Origin: Sulfitobacter sp. F26204
GTDB lineage: Bacteria; Pseudomonadota; Alphaproteobacteria; Rhodobacterales; Rhodobacteraceae
Assembly: GCF_026410305.1 (NCBI RefSeq)
Contig: NZ_JAPMLQ010000002.1
Span: 806,001 to 870,000 of the forward strand
DNA: 64,000 nucleotides
Direction of reading: 5' to 3'
Below, in pieces: positions 38,725 through 47,528 of the stretch. Under the pieces are notes generated by a model, which did not search any database, had not been told where the DNA came from, and saw only the letters and a program-made list of their open reading frames with translations. Within the stretch, counting starts at the first letter, position 1. Every line of letters begins with the position of its first letter. The position numbers were made by a program, and so were the translations under genes.

Positions 38725-38770
38725 GATCGATCTTTCATATCTTGGGGCATATATGCTGAGTGGCGGCGAT

Positions 38771-39577
38771 CTAGTCCTTGGACATATCCGGCGCATCCAC
38801 GGCCTTCATGCCGACAACGTGGTAACCGGCGTCGACATGCAGGTTTTCGCCAGTTGTGCCACTGCCCAGATCGGAGAGCAGGTAGAGCGCGGATTTTCCG
38901 ACTTCGTCGATGGTGACATTTCGGCGCAGGGGCGAGTTATATTCGTTCCACTTCATAATATAGCGGAAATCTCCGATGCCAGAGGCGGCGAGAGTCTTGA
39001 TCGGGCCCGCGGAGATGGCATTGACGCGGATTCCGTCTTTGCCCAGGTCTTCGGCAAGATACTTTACGCTTGCTTCAAGCGCAGCTTTGGCAACGCCCAT
39101 CACATTATAATGCGGCATGACCTTCTCGGCACCATAGTAGGTAAGTGTCACCGCGCTGCCACCGGATTTCATCATCTTTTCGGCACGCTGCATCACCGCA
39201 GTGAAGGAATAGACCGAGATGTCCATCGACATGGCAAAGTTGCTGCGGCTGGTATCGACATAGCGACCGCGCAATTCGTTCTTGTCCGAAAAGCCGATTG
39301 CATGCACGACGAAATCGATCTCGTTCCAGCGTTTCCTGAGGCTGTCAAACAGGGCGTCGATCGAGGCTTCATCACCGACATCACAGGGCAGTACAATGTC
39401 GCTACCCAATTGCGCGGCCAGCGGATCAACCCGTTTTTTCAACGCTTCCCCCTGATAGGAAAAAGCCAGTTCCGCACCGGCGTCAGCGAGACAACGCGCA
39501 ACGCCCCAGGCAATCGATTTGTCGTTGGCGAGGCCCATGATCAGCCCCCGCTTGCCCTGCATCAGATTGTTCGCCAT
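38771..39577 (-). CDS. fabI: Enoyl-[acyl-carrier-protein] reductase (NADH)
   Basis: 268 residues from the ATG at 39577 ([15 protein letters not shown]). It reduces enoyl-ACP in the last step of each fatty-acid elongation round. The nucleotide fold carries [13 protein letters not shown] near residues 17-29, the FabI-type substitute for the classical SDR glycine motif, and the catalytic pair is in YNVMGVAK (Tyr-x6-Lys) near 157-164. In-frame sequence up to 39808 is not homologous. It faces away from pdxH across a 247-base promoter region. Confidence 0.96.
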   Translation of the reverse strand: MANNLMQGKRGLIMGLANDKSIAWGVARCLADAGAELAFSYQGEALKKRVDPLAAQLGSDIVLPCDVGDEASIDALFDSLRKRWNEIDFVVHAIGFSDKNELRGRYVDTSRSNFAMSMDISVYSFTAVMQRAEKMMKSGGSAVTLTYYGAEKVMPHYNVMGVAKAALEASVKYLAEDLGKDGIRVNAISAGPIKTLAASGIGDFRYIMKWNEYNSPLRRNVTIDEVGKSALYLLSDLGSGTTGENLHVDAGYHVVGMKAVDAPDMSKD

Positions 39578-39824
39578 GCCATGCCCAATTCTATTTACAT
39601 ACGTTCCCATTCGTTTAGGACATTGCGTGCATGCCATCAAGAGAGCTGCAACAGGGCCTTGTCCGATGCATGGGGCGGGCAAGGGAAGACAGAAGTCTGG
39701 CAATGGTGGTATGTCAGCTTTAGGTTGTTGCAGCCGCCCAATTCCTGTACTTTGCGAGATGGCAATCGCAACTTCTCGCTGGGGTTGTGTTGCGGGTGTG
39801 ATGGGCAAGAATCAAGAGTGCGGT

Positions 39825-40430
39825 ATGTCAGGTCGAAGCGGTAAATTTTCTGGGGATGACCCGTTCGAGATCGTCAGGTCATGGATGGAAGAGGCAGAGG
39901 CCAGTGAGCCGAATGATGCCAATGCGATTGCCCTGTCCACGGTCGACAGTGACGGTCTGCCCAATGCGCGTATGGTTCTGCTCAAGGAAGTAGAAAAGGA
40001 CGCATTTGTTTTCTATACAAATTATGAAAGTCAAAAAGCGACCGAGCTGGAATCGGCTGGCAAGGCGGCTTTTGTCATGCATTGGAAATCCTTGCGTCGA
40101 CAGATTCGCGTCCGTGGTCTGATCACACGGGAAGACGGCCCAAAGGCAGATGCCTATTATGCGTCGCGCGGTCTGCAAAGTCGTTTGGGTGCCTGGGCGT
40201 CAAAACAATCGCGTCCTTTGGCGAGCCGCGCGGCCCTCATTGCAGAAGTGGCCAAGGTCACAGCGACCAAGGGGATCAATCCGGCAAGACCGCCGTTCTG
40301 GGGCGGGTTCCGGCTTGTACCGGTAGAAATAGAGTTTTGGGCAGACGGGGAACACCGCTTGCACGACCGGTTTCAATGGAAAAGGGCGACGGCAGCTACC
40401 CCTTGGGAGATTAACCGTCTCAACCCTTGA
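39825..40430 (+). CDS. pdxH: Pyridoxamine/pyridoxine 5'-phosphate oxidase
   Basis: 201 residues from the ATG at 39825 ([20 protein letters not shown]); an ATG at 39801 would add eight residues. It is FMN-dependent and makes pyridoxal phosphate. [28 protein letters not shown] (about 47-74) forms the FMN and phosphate site, and the C-terminal [10 protein letters not shown]...WEINRLNP ending is diagnostic. AAGAG lies about 9 bases before the chosen start. Confidence 0.95.
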   Translation: MSGRSGKFSGDDPFEIVRSWMEEAEASEPNDANAIALSTVDSDGLPNARMVLLKEVEKDAFVFYTNYESQKATELESAGKAAFVMHWKSLRRQIRVRGLITREDGPKADAYYASRGLQSRLGAWASKQSRPLASRAALIAEVAKVTATKGINPARPPFWGGFRLVPVEIEFWADGEHRLHDRFQWKRATAATPWEINRLNP

Positions 40431-40517
40431 TTGGTTTTCTATATGTGTTTCAATGGCCTGTCTGAAAGTCAGGGCCAGAATGTCGGAACTTAATGGCCGA
40501 CAGATTAAAGGTGTAAC

Positions 40518-41093
40518 GTGGCAGAGCAAAACAGCGTCAAAGCAGAGGTCGAGCCGATGCCCGAGGTCGACCAGCAGCCCGTTTCGGGCGTGGTTAAATG
40601 GTTCGATCCGGTCAAGGGATTCGGCTTTGTCGTCGCGGATTCTGGCGGGCCTGATATTTTGTTGCATGTCAATGTGTTGCGCAACTTTGGTCAAAGTTCG
40701 ATCGCGGATGGAACCTGCGTGGAATTGACTGTTCAGCAGACTGCGCGCGGCGTGCAAGCCACCGAGATCACAGCGATCCACCCTGTCGAGATCGTTCAAA
40801 GTGCCACGCTTGTGGATATTGTGGGGCTCGACTCCGATGCATTGCAGGCTGCACCGCTGGAACCTGCGCGGGTGAAATGGTTCGACAAAGCCAAGGGGTT
40901 CGGTTTCGCAAATGTTTTTGGCAAACCGGAAGATGTTTTTGTTCATGTGGAAATTCTGCGGCTTTCGGGGTTGTCAGACCTGCAGCCGGGCGAAGCCCTT
41001 GCGGTGCGCGTGATCAATGGCAAACGTGGTCAGATGGCGGGCGAGGTGCATGCGTGGGAAACGGTTCTGCATTCTACAGATTCCGACAGCTAA
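40518..41093 (+). CDS. Cold-shock protein with two CSD domains
   Basis: 191 residues starting with GTG at 40518, with AAAGG 6 bases upstream. Two cold-shock domains are joined by a linker of about 35 residues: the first has VSGVVKWFDPVKGFGFVVAD (about 22-41) and LLHVNVL; the second has ARVKWFDKAKGFGFANVFG (about 117-135) and VFVHVEIL. Both keep the RNP1 KGFGF core, though in both RNP2 the usual FVHxS is altered. Such proteins bind single-stranded RNA or DNA and melt structure. The 87-base leader after pdxH could fold (TGGCC and GGCCA arms at 40453-40476). Confidence 0.92.
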   Translation: MAEQNSVKAEVEPMPEVDQQPVSGVVKWFDPVKGFGFVVADSGGPDILLHVNVLRNFGQSSIADGTCVELTVQQTARGVQATEITAIHPVEIVQSATLVDIVGLDSDALQAAPLEPARVKWFDKAKGFGFANVFGKPEDVFVHVEILRLSGLSDLQPGEALAVRVINGKRGQMAGEVHAWETVLHSTDSDS

Positions 41094-41545
41094 TTTATGC
41101 GATCGGCGCCGTTCTGGCAGCAGGGACGGCGGCGGCAGATGCCTGCCGGCCTGATTCTGTTGAATTGAAAGGGGCCTGGGGTACAGCCAGATTCAATGTT
41201 GAGCTGGCCGATGACCCGGTCGAGCAGGCGCGCGGCCTGATGCATCGCAGCGAACTGGCGATGGCATCGGGTATGTATTTTGTAAATGCGCGGCCGCGTG
41301 AGACCAGTTTCTGGATGCGTAACACGCTGATTCCACTCGATATGCTTTTCATAGATGCGCGCGGCGTGGTGAAACATATACACCACAACGCCGTACCTCT
41401 GGACGAAACCCCGATTCCCGGCGGAGCGGACATTCTTACGGTGCTTGAAATAAACGGCGGGCTGGCCGCGAGGCTTGGCATCACTGTCGGTAGTTATGTG
41501 CGTCATCCCGCACATGCAGCCTGGTCGCCGGTATGGCCATGTTGA
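41054..41545 (+). CDS. DUF192 family exported protein
   Basis: 163 residues from a GTG at 41054, preceded by GAGG about 7 bases upstream. This start lies inside the cold-shock gene (40-base overlap in another frame) and gives a proper signal peptide: FYRFRQ, then LIYAIGAVLAAGTAAADA. ATG at 41097 is out of frame. The DUF192 core is evident: QARGLMHRSELAMASGMYFV (about 56-75), SFWMRNTLIPLDMLFID (about 82-98) and VLEINGGLAARLGI (about 135-148). The family is a small periplasmic beta-barrel of unknown role, often near cold-shock genes in this group. Confidence 0.85.
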   Translation: MGNGSAFYRFRQLIYAIGAVLAAGTAAADACRPDSVELKGAWGTARFNVELADDPVEQARGLMHRSELAMASGMYFVNARPRETSFWMRNTLIPLDMLFIDARGVVKHIHHNAVPLDETPIPGGADILTVLEINGGLAARLGITVGSYVRHPAHAAWSPVWPC

Positions 41546-41601
41546 TTTAGCGCATTCTAGGGCTTTTCATTCGCCTGAACTGTGGCTAAAGAAGCGGCAG
41601 T

Positions 41602-41678
41602 CGGAGCGTGGCGCAGCCTGGTAGCGCACCTGTTTTGGGTACAGGGGGTCGGAGGTTCGAATCCTCTCGCTCCGACCA
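41602..41678 (+). tRNA. tRNA-Pro (anticodon TGG)
   Basis: 77 bases fold into a full cloverleaf: acceptor CGGAGCG with CGCTCCG, D stem GCGC/GCGC, anticodon stem CCTGT/ACAGG with loop TTTGGGT (anticodon TGG), T stem GGAGG/CCTCT with loop TTCGAAT, discriminator A and an encoded CCA (41676-41678). It reads proline CCA codons and, by wobble, others of the CCN box. It lies 56 bases after the DUF192 gene. Confidence 0.97.
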
Positions 41679-41809
41679 CTTTCAAATTTTGCAGATCTAT
41701 AACGGACCAGAACGGTGAAAGTCGGCTGTTTTGTCGTTCTCGGGATGGGATGACCTATCGTGCCGAGGAAAGTTGCACCCACATCATCTAGAGGGTTCTG
41801 GCGCTGTGT

Positions 41810-41825
41810 ACACTCCAGATAGTGT
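41810..41825. promoter_or_regulatory. NrdR-box-like palindrome
   Basis: ACACTCCAGATAGTGT keeps the ACACT...AGTGT ends of the 16-base NrdR operator consensus, but the central A/T bases differ, it lies 580 bases from the nrdJ start and no tandem partner is found at the usual three-turn spacing. Confidence 0.3.
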
Positions 41826-41938
41826 CTTGCGCCGATCCTCAAACCTTGATTCGGTGACATTCGTTCATAGCTGGTGTTGCATTTTTATGAATTCCCAAAA
41901 GATCGCCGGAGAGAATATTCGACGGCATTCGCCTGCGC

Positions 41939-42062
41939 TTATCCCCCGCCTACCTGTGGATAACTTCATGCAGTGGGTGAAGCGTCAGTGCTAAACCTGC
42001 CGCGAATCTAAGGTTTTTGAACCGAATGCCTGTTATCCCCTGAATTGGGATCTTGTGGATAT
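41939..42062. promoter_or_regulatory. Cluster of DnaA-box-like elements
   Basis: TGTGGATAA at 41955-41963 is an exact complement of the TTATCCACA DnaA box, and TGTGGATAT at 42054-42062 differs at one base. Each is paired with an inverted TTATCC, at 41939-41944 and 42033-42038. Possible roles are DnaA control of nrdJ or a replication-linked site. Confidence 0.4.
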
Positions 42063-42070
42063 CAAACGCG

Positions 42071-42096
42071 TGAATCAGACAGGCAAAACTGATTCA
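42071..42096. repeat. Inverted repeat, 8-bp arms
   Basis: TGAATCAG (42071-42078) and CTGATTCA (42089-42096) are perfect complements around a 10-base loop and are followed by an A run. As a hairpin or a protein-binding dyad, its role is unknown. Confidence 0.55.
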
Positions 42097-42109
42097 AAAA
42101 ACCTCTGCC

Positions 42110-42156
42110 CGGTCAACAAAAACAAAGTCCAAATTTGCAAAAAAACGCGTTGACCG
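42110..42156. repeat. Inverted repeat, 8-bp arms around an A-rich core
   Basis: CGGTCAAC (42110-42117) and GTTGACCG (42149-42156) are perfect complements flanking a 31-base A-rich stretch that itself contains CAAATTTG. The arrangement suggests a dyad binding site or an easily melted segment. Confidence 0.5.
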
Positions 42157-42405
42157 AGTGGGGTCGGATACGTCAGGTTGTGGAAGCCGGAGATGACGCC
42201 ACAACATATGGTGGTTAACGCTGAAGAGGCGCATCGATAGCACAAGAGCAGGTTAACGACGATTATCTCGATCAGACCTCAGCAATTTCCCTGCTGCACC
42301 TGCGGTTCGGGAAGAATGGCCCTTGTGCGAAAACGGCAATGAACGAGATGGGGATGCTCCACTGGAGCGGCCTAGGGTAACATAGTTAGGACAGAGGCAG
42401 CGATA

Positions 42406-45400
42406 ATGAAGATTGAACGTAAATTCACCAAGGCAGGCAAAGACGCATACGCAGAACTGGATTTCATTACGACAGTATCGGAAATCCGCAATCCCGACGG
42501 CTCTGTTGTTTTCAAGCTGGACAATGTGGAAGTGCCGTCGAGCTGGAGCCAGGTGGCAAGCGACGTTATCGCTCAAAAATATTTCCGCAAAGCCGGTGTT
42601 CCCTCAGAGTTGAAAAAAGTGAAAGAGAAGGGCGTGCCGGAATTCCTGTGGCGCTCCGTCCCTGCCGAAGGTGCCGAGATGGGTGGGGAAACCTCTTCCA
42701 AGCAGGTGTTCGATCGTTTGGCGGGTGCCTGGGCCTACTGGGGCTGGAAGGGCGGATACTTCACGACAGAAGAAGATGCCCAGGCCTATTACGACGAAAT
42801 GCGCCACATGCTGGCCTCTCAGCGCGCAGCCCCAAATTCACCGCAATGGTTCAACACGGGTCTGCACTGGGCCTATGGTATCGACGGTCCTGCACAGGGC
42901 CACTATTATGTAGATTACAAGACAGGTAAACTGACGCGTTCCAAGTCTTCTTACGAACATCCGCAGCCGCACGCCTGTTTCATCCAATCCGTGGCGGACG
43001 ATCTGGTCGGTGACGGCGGCATCATGGACCTGTGGGTGCGTGAGGCGCGGCTGTTCAAATACGGTTCCGGCACCGGCACGAATTTCTCTTCGCTGCGGGC
43101 CGCGGGAGAAAGTCTTTCTGGTGGTGGCAAATCCTCGGGCCTGATGGGTTTCCTGAAAATCGGTGACCGTGCTGCAGGTGCGATCAAATCCGGCGGCACC
43201 ACGCGCCGTGCGGCCAAGATGGTGATCGTTGATGCAGACCATCCCGATATTGAGGATTTCATCAACTGGAAGGTGCTGGAAGAGCAGAAGGTGGCGTCCA
43301 TCGTTGCCGGCTCAAAAATGCACGAGCAAAAATTGAACCTGATCTTCGCTGCGATCAAGGGCTGGGATGGTGCCGAGGCCGACGCCTACGATCCCGCCAA
43401 GAATGACCAGCTGAAAGCGGCGATCCGCGCGGCCAAAAAGTCCATGATCCCCGAGACATACGTCAAGCGTGTGCTGGACTATGCAAAGCAGGGGCATACA
43501 TCGATTGAATTCCCGACCTATGACACGGACTGGGATTCCGAAGCGTATAATTCGGTTTCCGGCCAGAACTCCAACAACTCCATCCGCGTAACCAACGGCT
43601 TTCTCACCGCCGTTGAAAAGGACGCCGATTGGGAACTGATCGACCGGGTGACGGGCCGCGTCAGCAAGACCATCCGTGCCCGTGACCTGTGGGAACAGGT
43701 TGGCCATGCCGCATGGGCCTGTGCCGATCCGGGCATCCAGTACCATGACACCGTCAATGAATGGCATACCTGCCCGGAAGACGGCGCGATCCGCGGCTCG
43801 AACCCTTGTTCCGAATACATGTTCCTGGACGATACCGCCTGCAACCTTGCGTCGATGAACCTGCTGACCTTCCTGGAAGACGGCGTGTTCAATGTCGAAG
43901 ACTACATGCATGCCGCGCGCCTCTGGACCGTGACGCTGGAAATCTCTGTGATGATGGCGCAGTTCCCGTCCAAGGAGATCGCGCAGCGCTCTTATGACTT
44001 CCGCACCCTGGGTCTGGGCTATGCAAACATCGGTGGCCTGCTGATGAACATGGGCTACTCCTATGACAGCGACGAAGGCCGGGCGCTTTGCGGCGCGCTG
44101 ACCGCGATCATGACCGGTGTCGCCTATGCGACCTCGTCTGAGATGGCGGGCGAATTGGGCGCCTTTCCGGGCTATGGGAAAAACGCGGATCACATGCTGC
44201 GCGTGATGCGCAACCATCGCAATGCCGCCTATGGTAATGTGAATGGCTACGAAGCGCTGGCGATCAAGCCTGTGCCGCTGGATCATGACAATTGCCCACA
44301 GCCGGGTCTGGTTGACGTTGCCATGTCCTGTTGGGATGAGGTTTTGAAACTGGGCGAGGTACATGGCTACCGCAATGCGCAAACTTCCGTGATTGCTCCG
44401 ACCGGAACAATCGGTCTGGTGATGGATTGCGACACCACAGGCATTGAGCCGGACTTTGCCTTGGTGAAGTTCAAGAAACTTGCAGGCGGTGGCTACTTCA
44501 AGATCATCAACCAATCCGTTCCAGCCGCATTGGAAAAGCAGGGGTATGGATCGGCTCAGATCGAGGAAATCGTTGGTTATGCGGTGGGCCACGGCACCAT
44601 TGGCAATGCGCCCGGCATCAACCACACCACGCTGATGGGCCATGGGTTTGGGCCAAATGAACTGGCGAAAGTGGACGCCGCACTGGCACAGGCCTTTGAC
44701 ATCCGCTTTGTGTTCAACCAGTGGACGCTGGGCGAGGAGTTCTGCACCCAGGTTCTGGGTATTCCGGCTGACAAGCTGAACGATCCTTCCTTTGATCTAC
44801 TGAAATCGCTTGGCTTTTCCAAAGCGGACATCGAAGCGGCCAATGACCACGTTTGCGGCACCATGACACTGGAAGGGGCACCGCACCTCAAGCAAGAGCA
44901 TTACAGCATATTCGATTGTGCAAATCCCTGTGGCAAAAAGGGCAAGCGCTATCTCTCCGTGAATAGCCACATTCATATGATGGCCGCCGCGCAGTCCTTT
45001 ATCTCCGGCGCTATTTCCAAGACGATCAACATGCCGAACGATGCCACGATCGAAGATTGCCAGAAGGCCTATGAGCTCAGCTGGTCCTTGGGGATCAAGG
45101 CAAACGCCCTCTACCGCGACGGCTCGAAACTGTCGCAACCCTTGGCTTCGGCCCTGGTTGAAGATGATGATGAAGCGGCAGAAGCGCTTGAAAGCGGCAC
45201 AAACCACGACAAGGCCAAGGTCCTGGCCGAAAAGATCGTCGAAAAGGTAATCATCAAAGAGCTGGTGAAATCGCACCGTGAAAAAATGCCTCAGCGCCGC
45301 AAGGGCTATACCCAGAAAGCCATGGTTGGCGGGCACAAGGTCTATCTTCGCACCGGTGAGTATGAAGACGGCAAGCTGGGCGAGATCTTCATCGACATGC

Positions 45401-46041
45401 ACAAGGAGGGTGCCGGTTTCCGCGCCATGATGAACAACTTCGCCATCGCGGTGTCTGTTGGGCTGCAGTATGGTGTCCCGCTGGAAGAATTTGTCGACGC
45501 CTTCACCTTCACCAAGTTTGAACCAGCTGGTATGGTTCAGGGTAATGACAGCATCAAGAATGCCACCTCGATCCTCGACTATATCTTCCGCGAACTGGCC
45601 GTCAGCTACCTCGACCGCACGGACCTGGCACATGTGAAACCCGAAGGGGCGACATTTGATGATCTGGGCAAGGGTGATGAGGCCGAGAATGTCGGCAATG
45701 TGGCGGAATTGTCCGAAACAGCCGCGACACGGTCTCTCGAAGTGCTCAAACAGATCAGTTCGTCGGGCTATCTGCGCAACCGGCCACCCCAGGAACTGGT
45801 TCTGTTGCAAGGGGGCGGGGATCTGTCTACAGCGCCGGTCGCCACCGAGGGCGGCGTCGCTGTTGCAATCGCTGGTAAGGCGGCTACCTCGTCGGGCGCA
45901 ACATCGCTGGATGCACGCACCAAGGCCAAGATGCAGGGTTACGAAGGCGAAGCCTGTGGCGAATGTGGCAACTACACATTGGTGCGTAACGGCACCTGCA
46001 TGAAATGCAACACCTGCGGCGGGACGTCTGGGTGTAGCTGA
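42406..46041 (+). CDS. nrdJ: Vitamin B12-dependent (class II) ribonucleotide reductase
   Basis: 1211 residues, a single-chain class II enzyme that makes deoxynucleotides with adenosylcobalamin as radical source and needs no oxygen. [16 protein letters not shown] near residues 465-480 is the active-site cysteine region of the RNR barrel, and [21 protein letters not shown] near 665 is the conserved loop of this subclass. The C-terminus is a Cys-rich tail ([18 protein letters not shown] and following CNTCGG, about 1185-1210) that probably binds zinc and relays electrons. Upstream of it is a Lys/Glu-rich variable region (near 915-985). It appears to be transcribed alone from the long intergenic region before it. 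Confidence 0.97.
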   Translation: MKIERKFTKAGKDAYAELDFITTVSEIRNPDGSVVFKLDNVEVPSSWSQVASDVIAQKYFRKAGVPSELKKVKEKGVPEFLWRSVPAEGAEMGGETSSKQVFDRLAGAWAYWGWKGGYFTTEEDAQAYYDEMRHMLASQRAAPNSPQWFNTGLHWAYGIDGPAQGHYYVDYKTGKLTRSKSSYEHPQPHACFIQSVADDLVGDGGIMDLWVREARLFKYGSGTGTNFSSLRAAGESLSGGGKSSGLMGFLKIGDRAAGAIKSGGTTRRAAKMVIVDADHPDIEDFINWKVLEEQKVASIVAGSKMHEQKLNLIFAAIKGWDGAEADAYDPAKNDQLKAAIRAAKKSMIPETYVKRVLDYAKQGHTSIEFPTYDTDWDSEAYNSVSGQNSNNSIRVTNGFLTAVEKDADWELIDRVTGRVSKTIRARDLWEQVGHAAWACADPGIQYHDTVNEWHTCPEDGAIRGSNPCSEYMFLDDTACNLASMNLLTFLEDGVFNVEDYMHAARLWTVTLEISVMMAQFPSKEIAQRSYDFRTLGLGYANIGGLLMNMGYSYDSDEGRALCGALTAIMTGVAYATSSEMAGELGAFPGYGKNADHMLRVMRNHRNAAYGNVNGYEALAIKPVPLDHDNCPQPGLVDVAMSCWDEVLKLGEVHGYRNAQTSVIAPTGTIGLVMDCDTTGIEPDFALVKFKKLAGGGYFKIINQSVPAALEKQGYGSAQIEEIVGYAVGHGTIGNAPGINHTTLMGHGFGPNELAKVDAALAQAFDIRFVFNQWTLGEEFCTQVLGIPADKLNDPSFDLLKSLGFSKADIEAANDHVCGTMTLEGAPHLKQEHYSIFDCANPCGKKGKRYLSVNSHIHMMAAAQSFISGAISKTINMPNDATIEDCQKAYELSWSLGIKANALYRDGSKLSQPLASALVEDDDEAAEALESGTNHDKAKVLAEKIVEKVIIKELVKSHREKMPQRRKGYTQKAMVGGHKVYLRTGEYEDGKLGEIFIDMHKEGAGFRAMMNNFAIAVSVGLQYGVPLEEFVDAFTFTKFEPAGMVQGNDSIKNATSILDYIFRELAVSYLDRTDLAHVKPEGATFDDLGKGDEAENVGNVAELSETAATRSLEVLKQISSSGYLRNRPPQELVLLQGGGDLSTAPVATEGGVAVAIAGKAATSSGATSLDARTKAKMQGYEGEACGECGNYTLVRNGTCMKCNTCGGTSGCS

Positions 46042-46097
46042 TTTGAAATTGGGTGGGGCGCGTATCGCGCTTCATCAGTAACCGGGGGGGTTCTCAT

Positions 46098-46113
46098 CGT
46101 TCGCAAGCGAACG
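46098..46113. repeat. Hairpin with 7-bp arms
   Basis: CGTTCGC and GCGAACG pair perfectly with an AA loop, 57 bases after the nrdJ stop. A factor-assisted terminator or mRNA-stabilising stem is possible. Confidence 0.5.
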
Positions 46114-46126
46114 ACTGCCACCCCTT

Positions 46127-46154
46127 CGTCGCCCCGGCCAAGGCCGGGACGACG
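46127..46154. repeat. Alphaproteobacterial-type intergenic palindrome
   Basis: CGTCGCCCCGGCC (46127-46139) pairs with GGCCGGGACGACG (46142-46154) with one mismatch and an AA centre. From memory, near-identical GTC-CCCCGGCC-AAGGCCGGG palindromes are scattered between genes in many alphaproteobacteria; whether others exist in this genome cannot be tested here. Confidence 0.6.
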
Positions 46155-46314
46155 TACACGGAGCGGATGCGTTCGCTCTGGACGACGTTCAGGCCGCAGG
46201 CAAATAAACACCGAGCGGTTAACAAATTGAGCTTGAACGGCGAAACTCAAGGGGGGACTGCGGTCTCCCCTTTCTTCTATATGCAGACCTGGATTCGGTC
46301 TCCTGAACTGATTT

Positions 46315-46361
46315 CTTTTTGGCCATAAATACCGCGGAGGTCCGGAGGCAGAGCCTCCGGA
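46315..46361 (+). repeat. Dispersed hairpin repeat, copy B
   Basis: CTTTTTGGCCATAAATACCG matches the copy at 3600 at 19 of 20 positions. It is followed by a perfect 9-bp stem, TCCGGAGGC (46341-46349) and GCCTCCGGA (46353-46361), with loop AGA. Stem bases differ from copy A in both arms so that pairing is kept. Confidence 0.75.
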
Positions 46362-46386
46362 AACCCGGTTTCGTAAGGGATCGCGC

Positions 46387-46902
46387 TCAAAGAAGGTCCG
46401 CCACCGACCCTTCGAGATCCATCGCGGCGCGCAACTTTGCGCGCGCGCGCCCCAGGCGTGACATCACGGTGCCCCGGGGGACTCCCAAACGCTTTGCCAT
46501 ACGGTCAGGGCTGGTTTCTCCTGTCACCACCAGGTTCATAACAACGGCTTGATCCCGCGGCAGATCCCCGATTGCCTCTATCAATTGAGCGCAGGCGATG
46601 CGTGCGGGGGCCACGGGCGCGATCTGTGCCATGTCTTCAGTCAGTTGTTCGGTCCGGTGACCCTTGCGCCAGCGTTGGCGGGCCAGGTTGTGGAGCATGG
46701 TCATGGCATAGCGTTCCGGCGCGTCTATCACCTGCTGGCTGTTGAGGCGCTGCCAGAGCCGCAGAACGGTCTCCTGCGCCATGTCTTCTGCTTCGGCGCG
46801 GTTGAGGGCCAGCCGTCGTGCCCGGCGCTGGAGTTTTGGCAATAATTCGGTGACTTGCATAGCTTCATGCATTTGGTGGCGGGATAACCCGGTGTGTTTC
46901 AT
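46387..46902 (-). CDS. ECF-type RNA polymerase sigma factor
   Basis: 171 residues from the ATG at 46902, chosen because GAGG lies 6 bases before it; a longer frame from 46953 lacks a site. Region 2 is RRARRLALNRAEAEDMAQETVLRLWQRL (about 27-54), and region 4 is LPRDQAVVMNLVVTGETSPDRMAKRLGVPRGTVMSRLGRARAKL (near 113-156). It lacks regions 1 and 3. No anti-sigma gene adjoins; the divergent neighbour, 243 bases away, is an EF-hand protein that could be its target or partner. Confidence 0.9.
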   Translation of the reverse strand: MKHTGLSRHQMHEAMQVTELLPKLQRRARRLALNRAEAEDMAQETVLRLWQRLNSQQVIDAPERYAMTMLHNLARQRWRKGHRTEQLTEDMAQIAPVAPARIACAQLIEAIGDLPRDQAVVMNLVVTGETSPDRMAKRLGVPRGTVMSRLGRARAKLRAAMDLEGSVADLL

Positions 46903-47145
46903 TTTTTGCCTCACATTGATTTTCATCCAGCTTGGCATCTTGCTGGACTTCAATCACTGCGGGAATTTCCGCCGATTGCGACAGATTGCCCTTTTTGGGC
47001 AAAGCCTTGCCCATTCCGGACAGCGGCATCGGCAGTCCCCCGCGTGTACAGCATCCGGGCGGGATGCAAAGGCGCTCCGGTGCATCTGACAGGAGGAAGG
47101 CAACAAAGTCTTCGACCAATCCAACCCCTGAAAAGGAGTATCCAA

Positions 47146-47403
47146 ATGACCAATAACTTCCGAATGATCCTTTGTACCGTGACCGCGCTGAGCTTGCCCG
47201 CCTATGCCATGGGCGCGGGAAACGCGGACCTGGACACCAATGAGGACGGTCTTCTCAGTGTCGCCGAGGTGCAGGCCGTCTATCCAGATATTACACCTGC
47301 GCAGTTCTCGGCTATGGATCTGAATGCCGATGGTGCGCTGGATGACAGTGAAGTCCAGGCCGCTCAGGAAGCCGGCATGATGCCCGCACCGACCAAGGGC
47401 TAG
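47146..47403 (+). CDS. Exported EF-hand calcium-binding protein
   Basis: 85 residues from the ATG at 47146, which has AAAAGGAG 5 bases upstream; a much longer frame starting at 46894 runs through the promoter region and is rejected. Signal peptide MTNNFRMILCTVTALSLPAYA, then two EF-hand loops: DTNEDGLLSVAE (about 29-40) and DLNADGALDDSE (about 59-70), both with D-x-N-x-DG and a final Glu. It probably binds calcium in the periplasm. It is divergent from the sigma factor gene. Confidence 0.85.
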   Translation: MTNNFRMILCTVTALSLPAYAMGAGNADLDTNEDGLLSVAEVQAVYPDITPAQFSAMDLNADGALDDSEVQAAQEAGMMPAPTKG

Positions 47404-47481
47404 CAACAGCTACCACTCATGCACCGGTGACCCGGAGACAGTCGTGGCGGGGATCCCGGAGGACAGACCACGATGGACGGT

Positions 47482-47506
47482 GGCCCGACAGCAACGCTGT
47501 CGGGCC
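47482..47506. terminator. Convergent terminator hairpin
   Basis: A perfect 11-bp stem, GGCCCGACAGC (47482-47492) and GCTGTCGGGCC (47496-47506), with an AAC loop, lies between the EF-hand gene and the convergent MttB-like gene. ATTTAT follows on the plus strand; on the minus strand there is no T run. It likely ends the EF-hand transcript. Confidence 0.75.
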
Positions 47507-47528
47507 ATTTATGGAATGTATCACCGTC

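Larger units (their letters stand above)
41679..42405. other. Long structured intergenic region before nrdJ
   Basis: 727 bp without a credible gene; an 87-codon frame at 41731-41994 has no ribosome site and no similarity. It contains a 16-base palindrome-ended site resembling an NrdR box (41810-41825), paired TTATCC/GGATA elements resembling DnaA boxes (41939-42062), two 8-bp inverted repeats (42071-42096 and 42110-42156) and a direct repeat GGTTAACG (42213-42220 and 42251-42258). The last 40 bases supply the nrdJ ribosome region. I looked for a cobalamin riboswitch and could not identify one. Confidence 0.6.
46042..46386. other. Repeat-rich spacer between nrdJ and the sigma factor gene
   Basis: 345 bp without a credible gene. 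It holds three unrelated palindromes: CGTTCGC-AA-GCGAACG (46098-46113), a 28-base alphaproteobacterial-type palindrome (46127-46154) and copy B of the dispersed repeat (46315-46361). One of the first two may terminate nrdJ transcription, although no T run follows either. Confidence 0.6.

Noticed and set aside
41731..41994. 87-codon frame between tRNA-Pro and nrdJ
   Set aside because: No ribosome site and no recognisable similarity; it overlaps the DnaA-box-like elements.
42157..42405. Cobalamin riboswitch before nrdJ
   Set aside because: I looked for the conserved B12 box and core helices and could not place them; the region is reported only as unexplained leader.
43312..44643. Minus-strand frame of 443 codons inside nrdJ (and another at 44797-45810)
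   Set aside because: The opposite strand encodes a conserved part of NrdJ; composition is His/Arg/Gly-rich as in typical shadow frames.
46894..47403. 169-residue version of the EF-hand protein
   Set aside because: The N-terminal 84 residues run through the divergent promoter; the ATG at 47146 has AAAAGGAG and begins a signal peptide.
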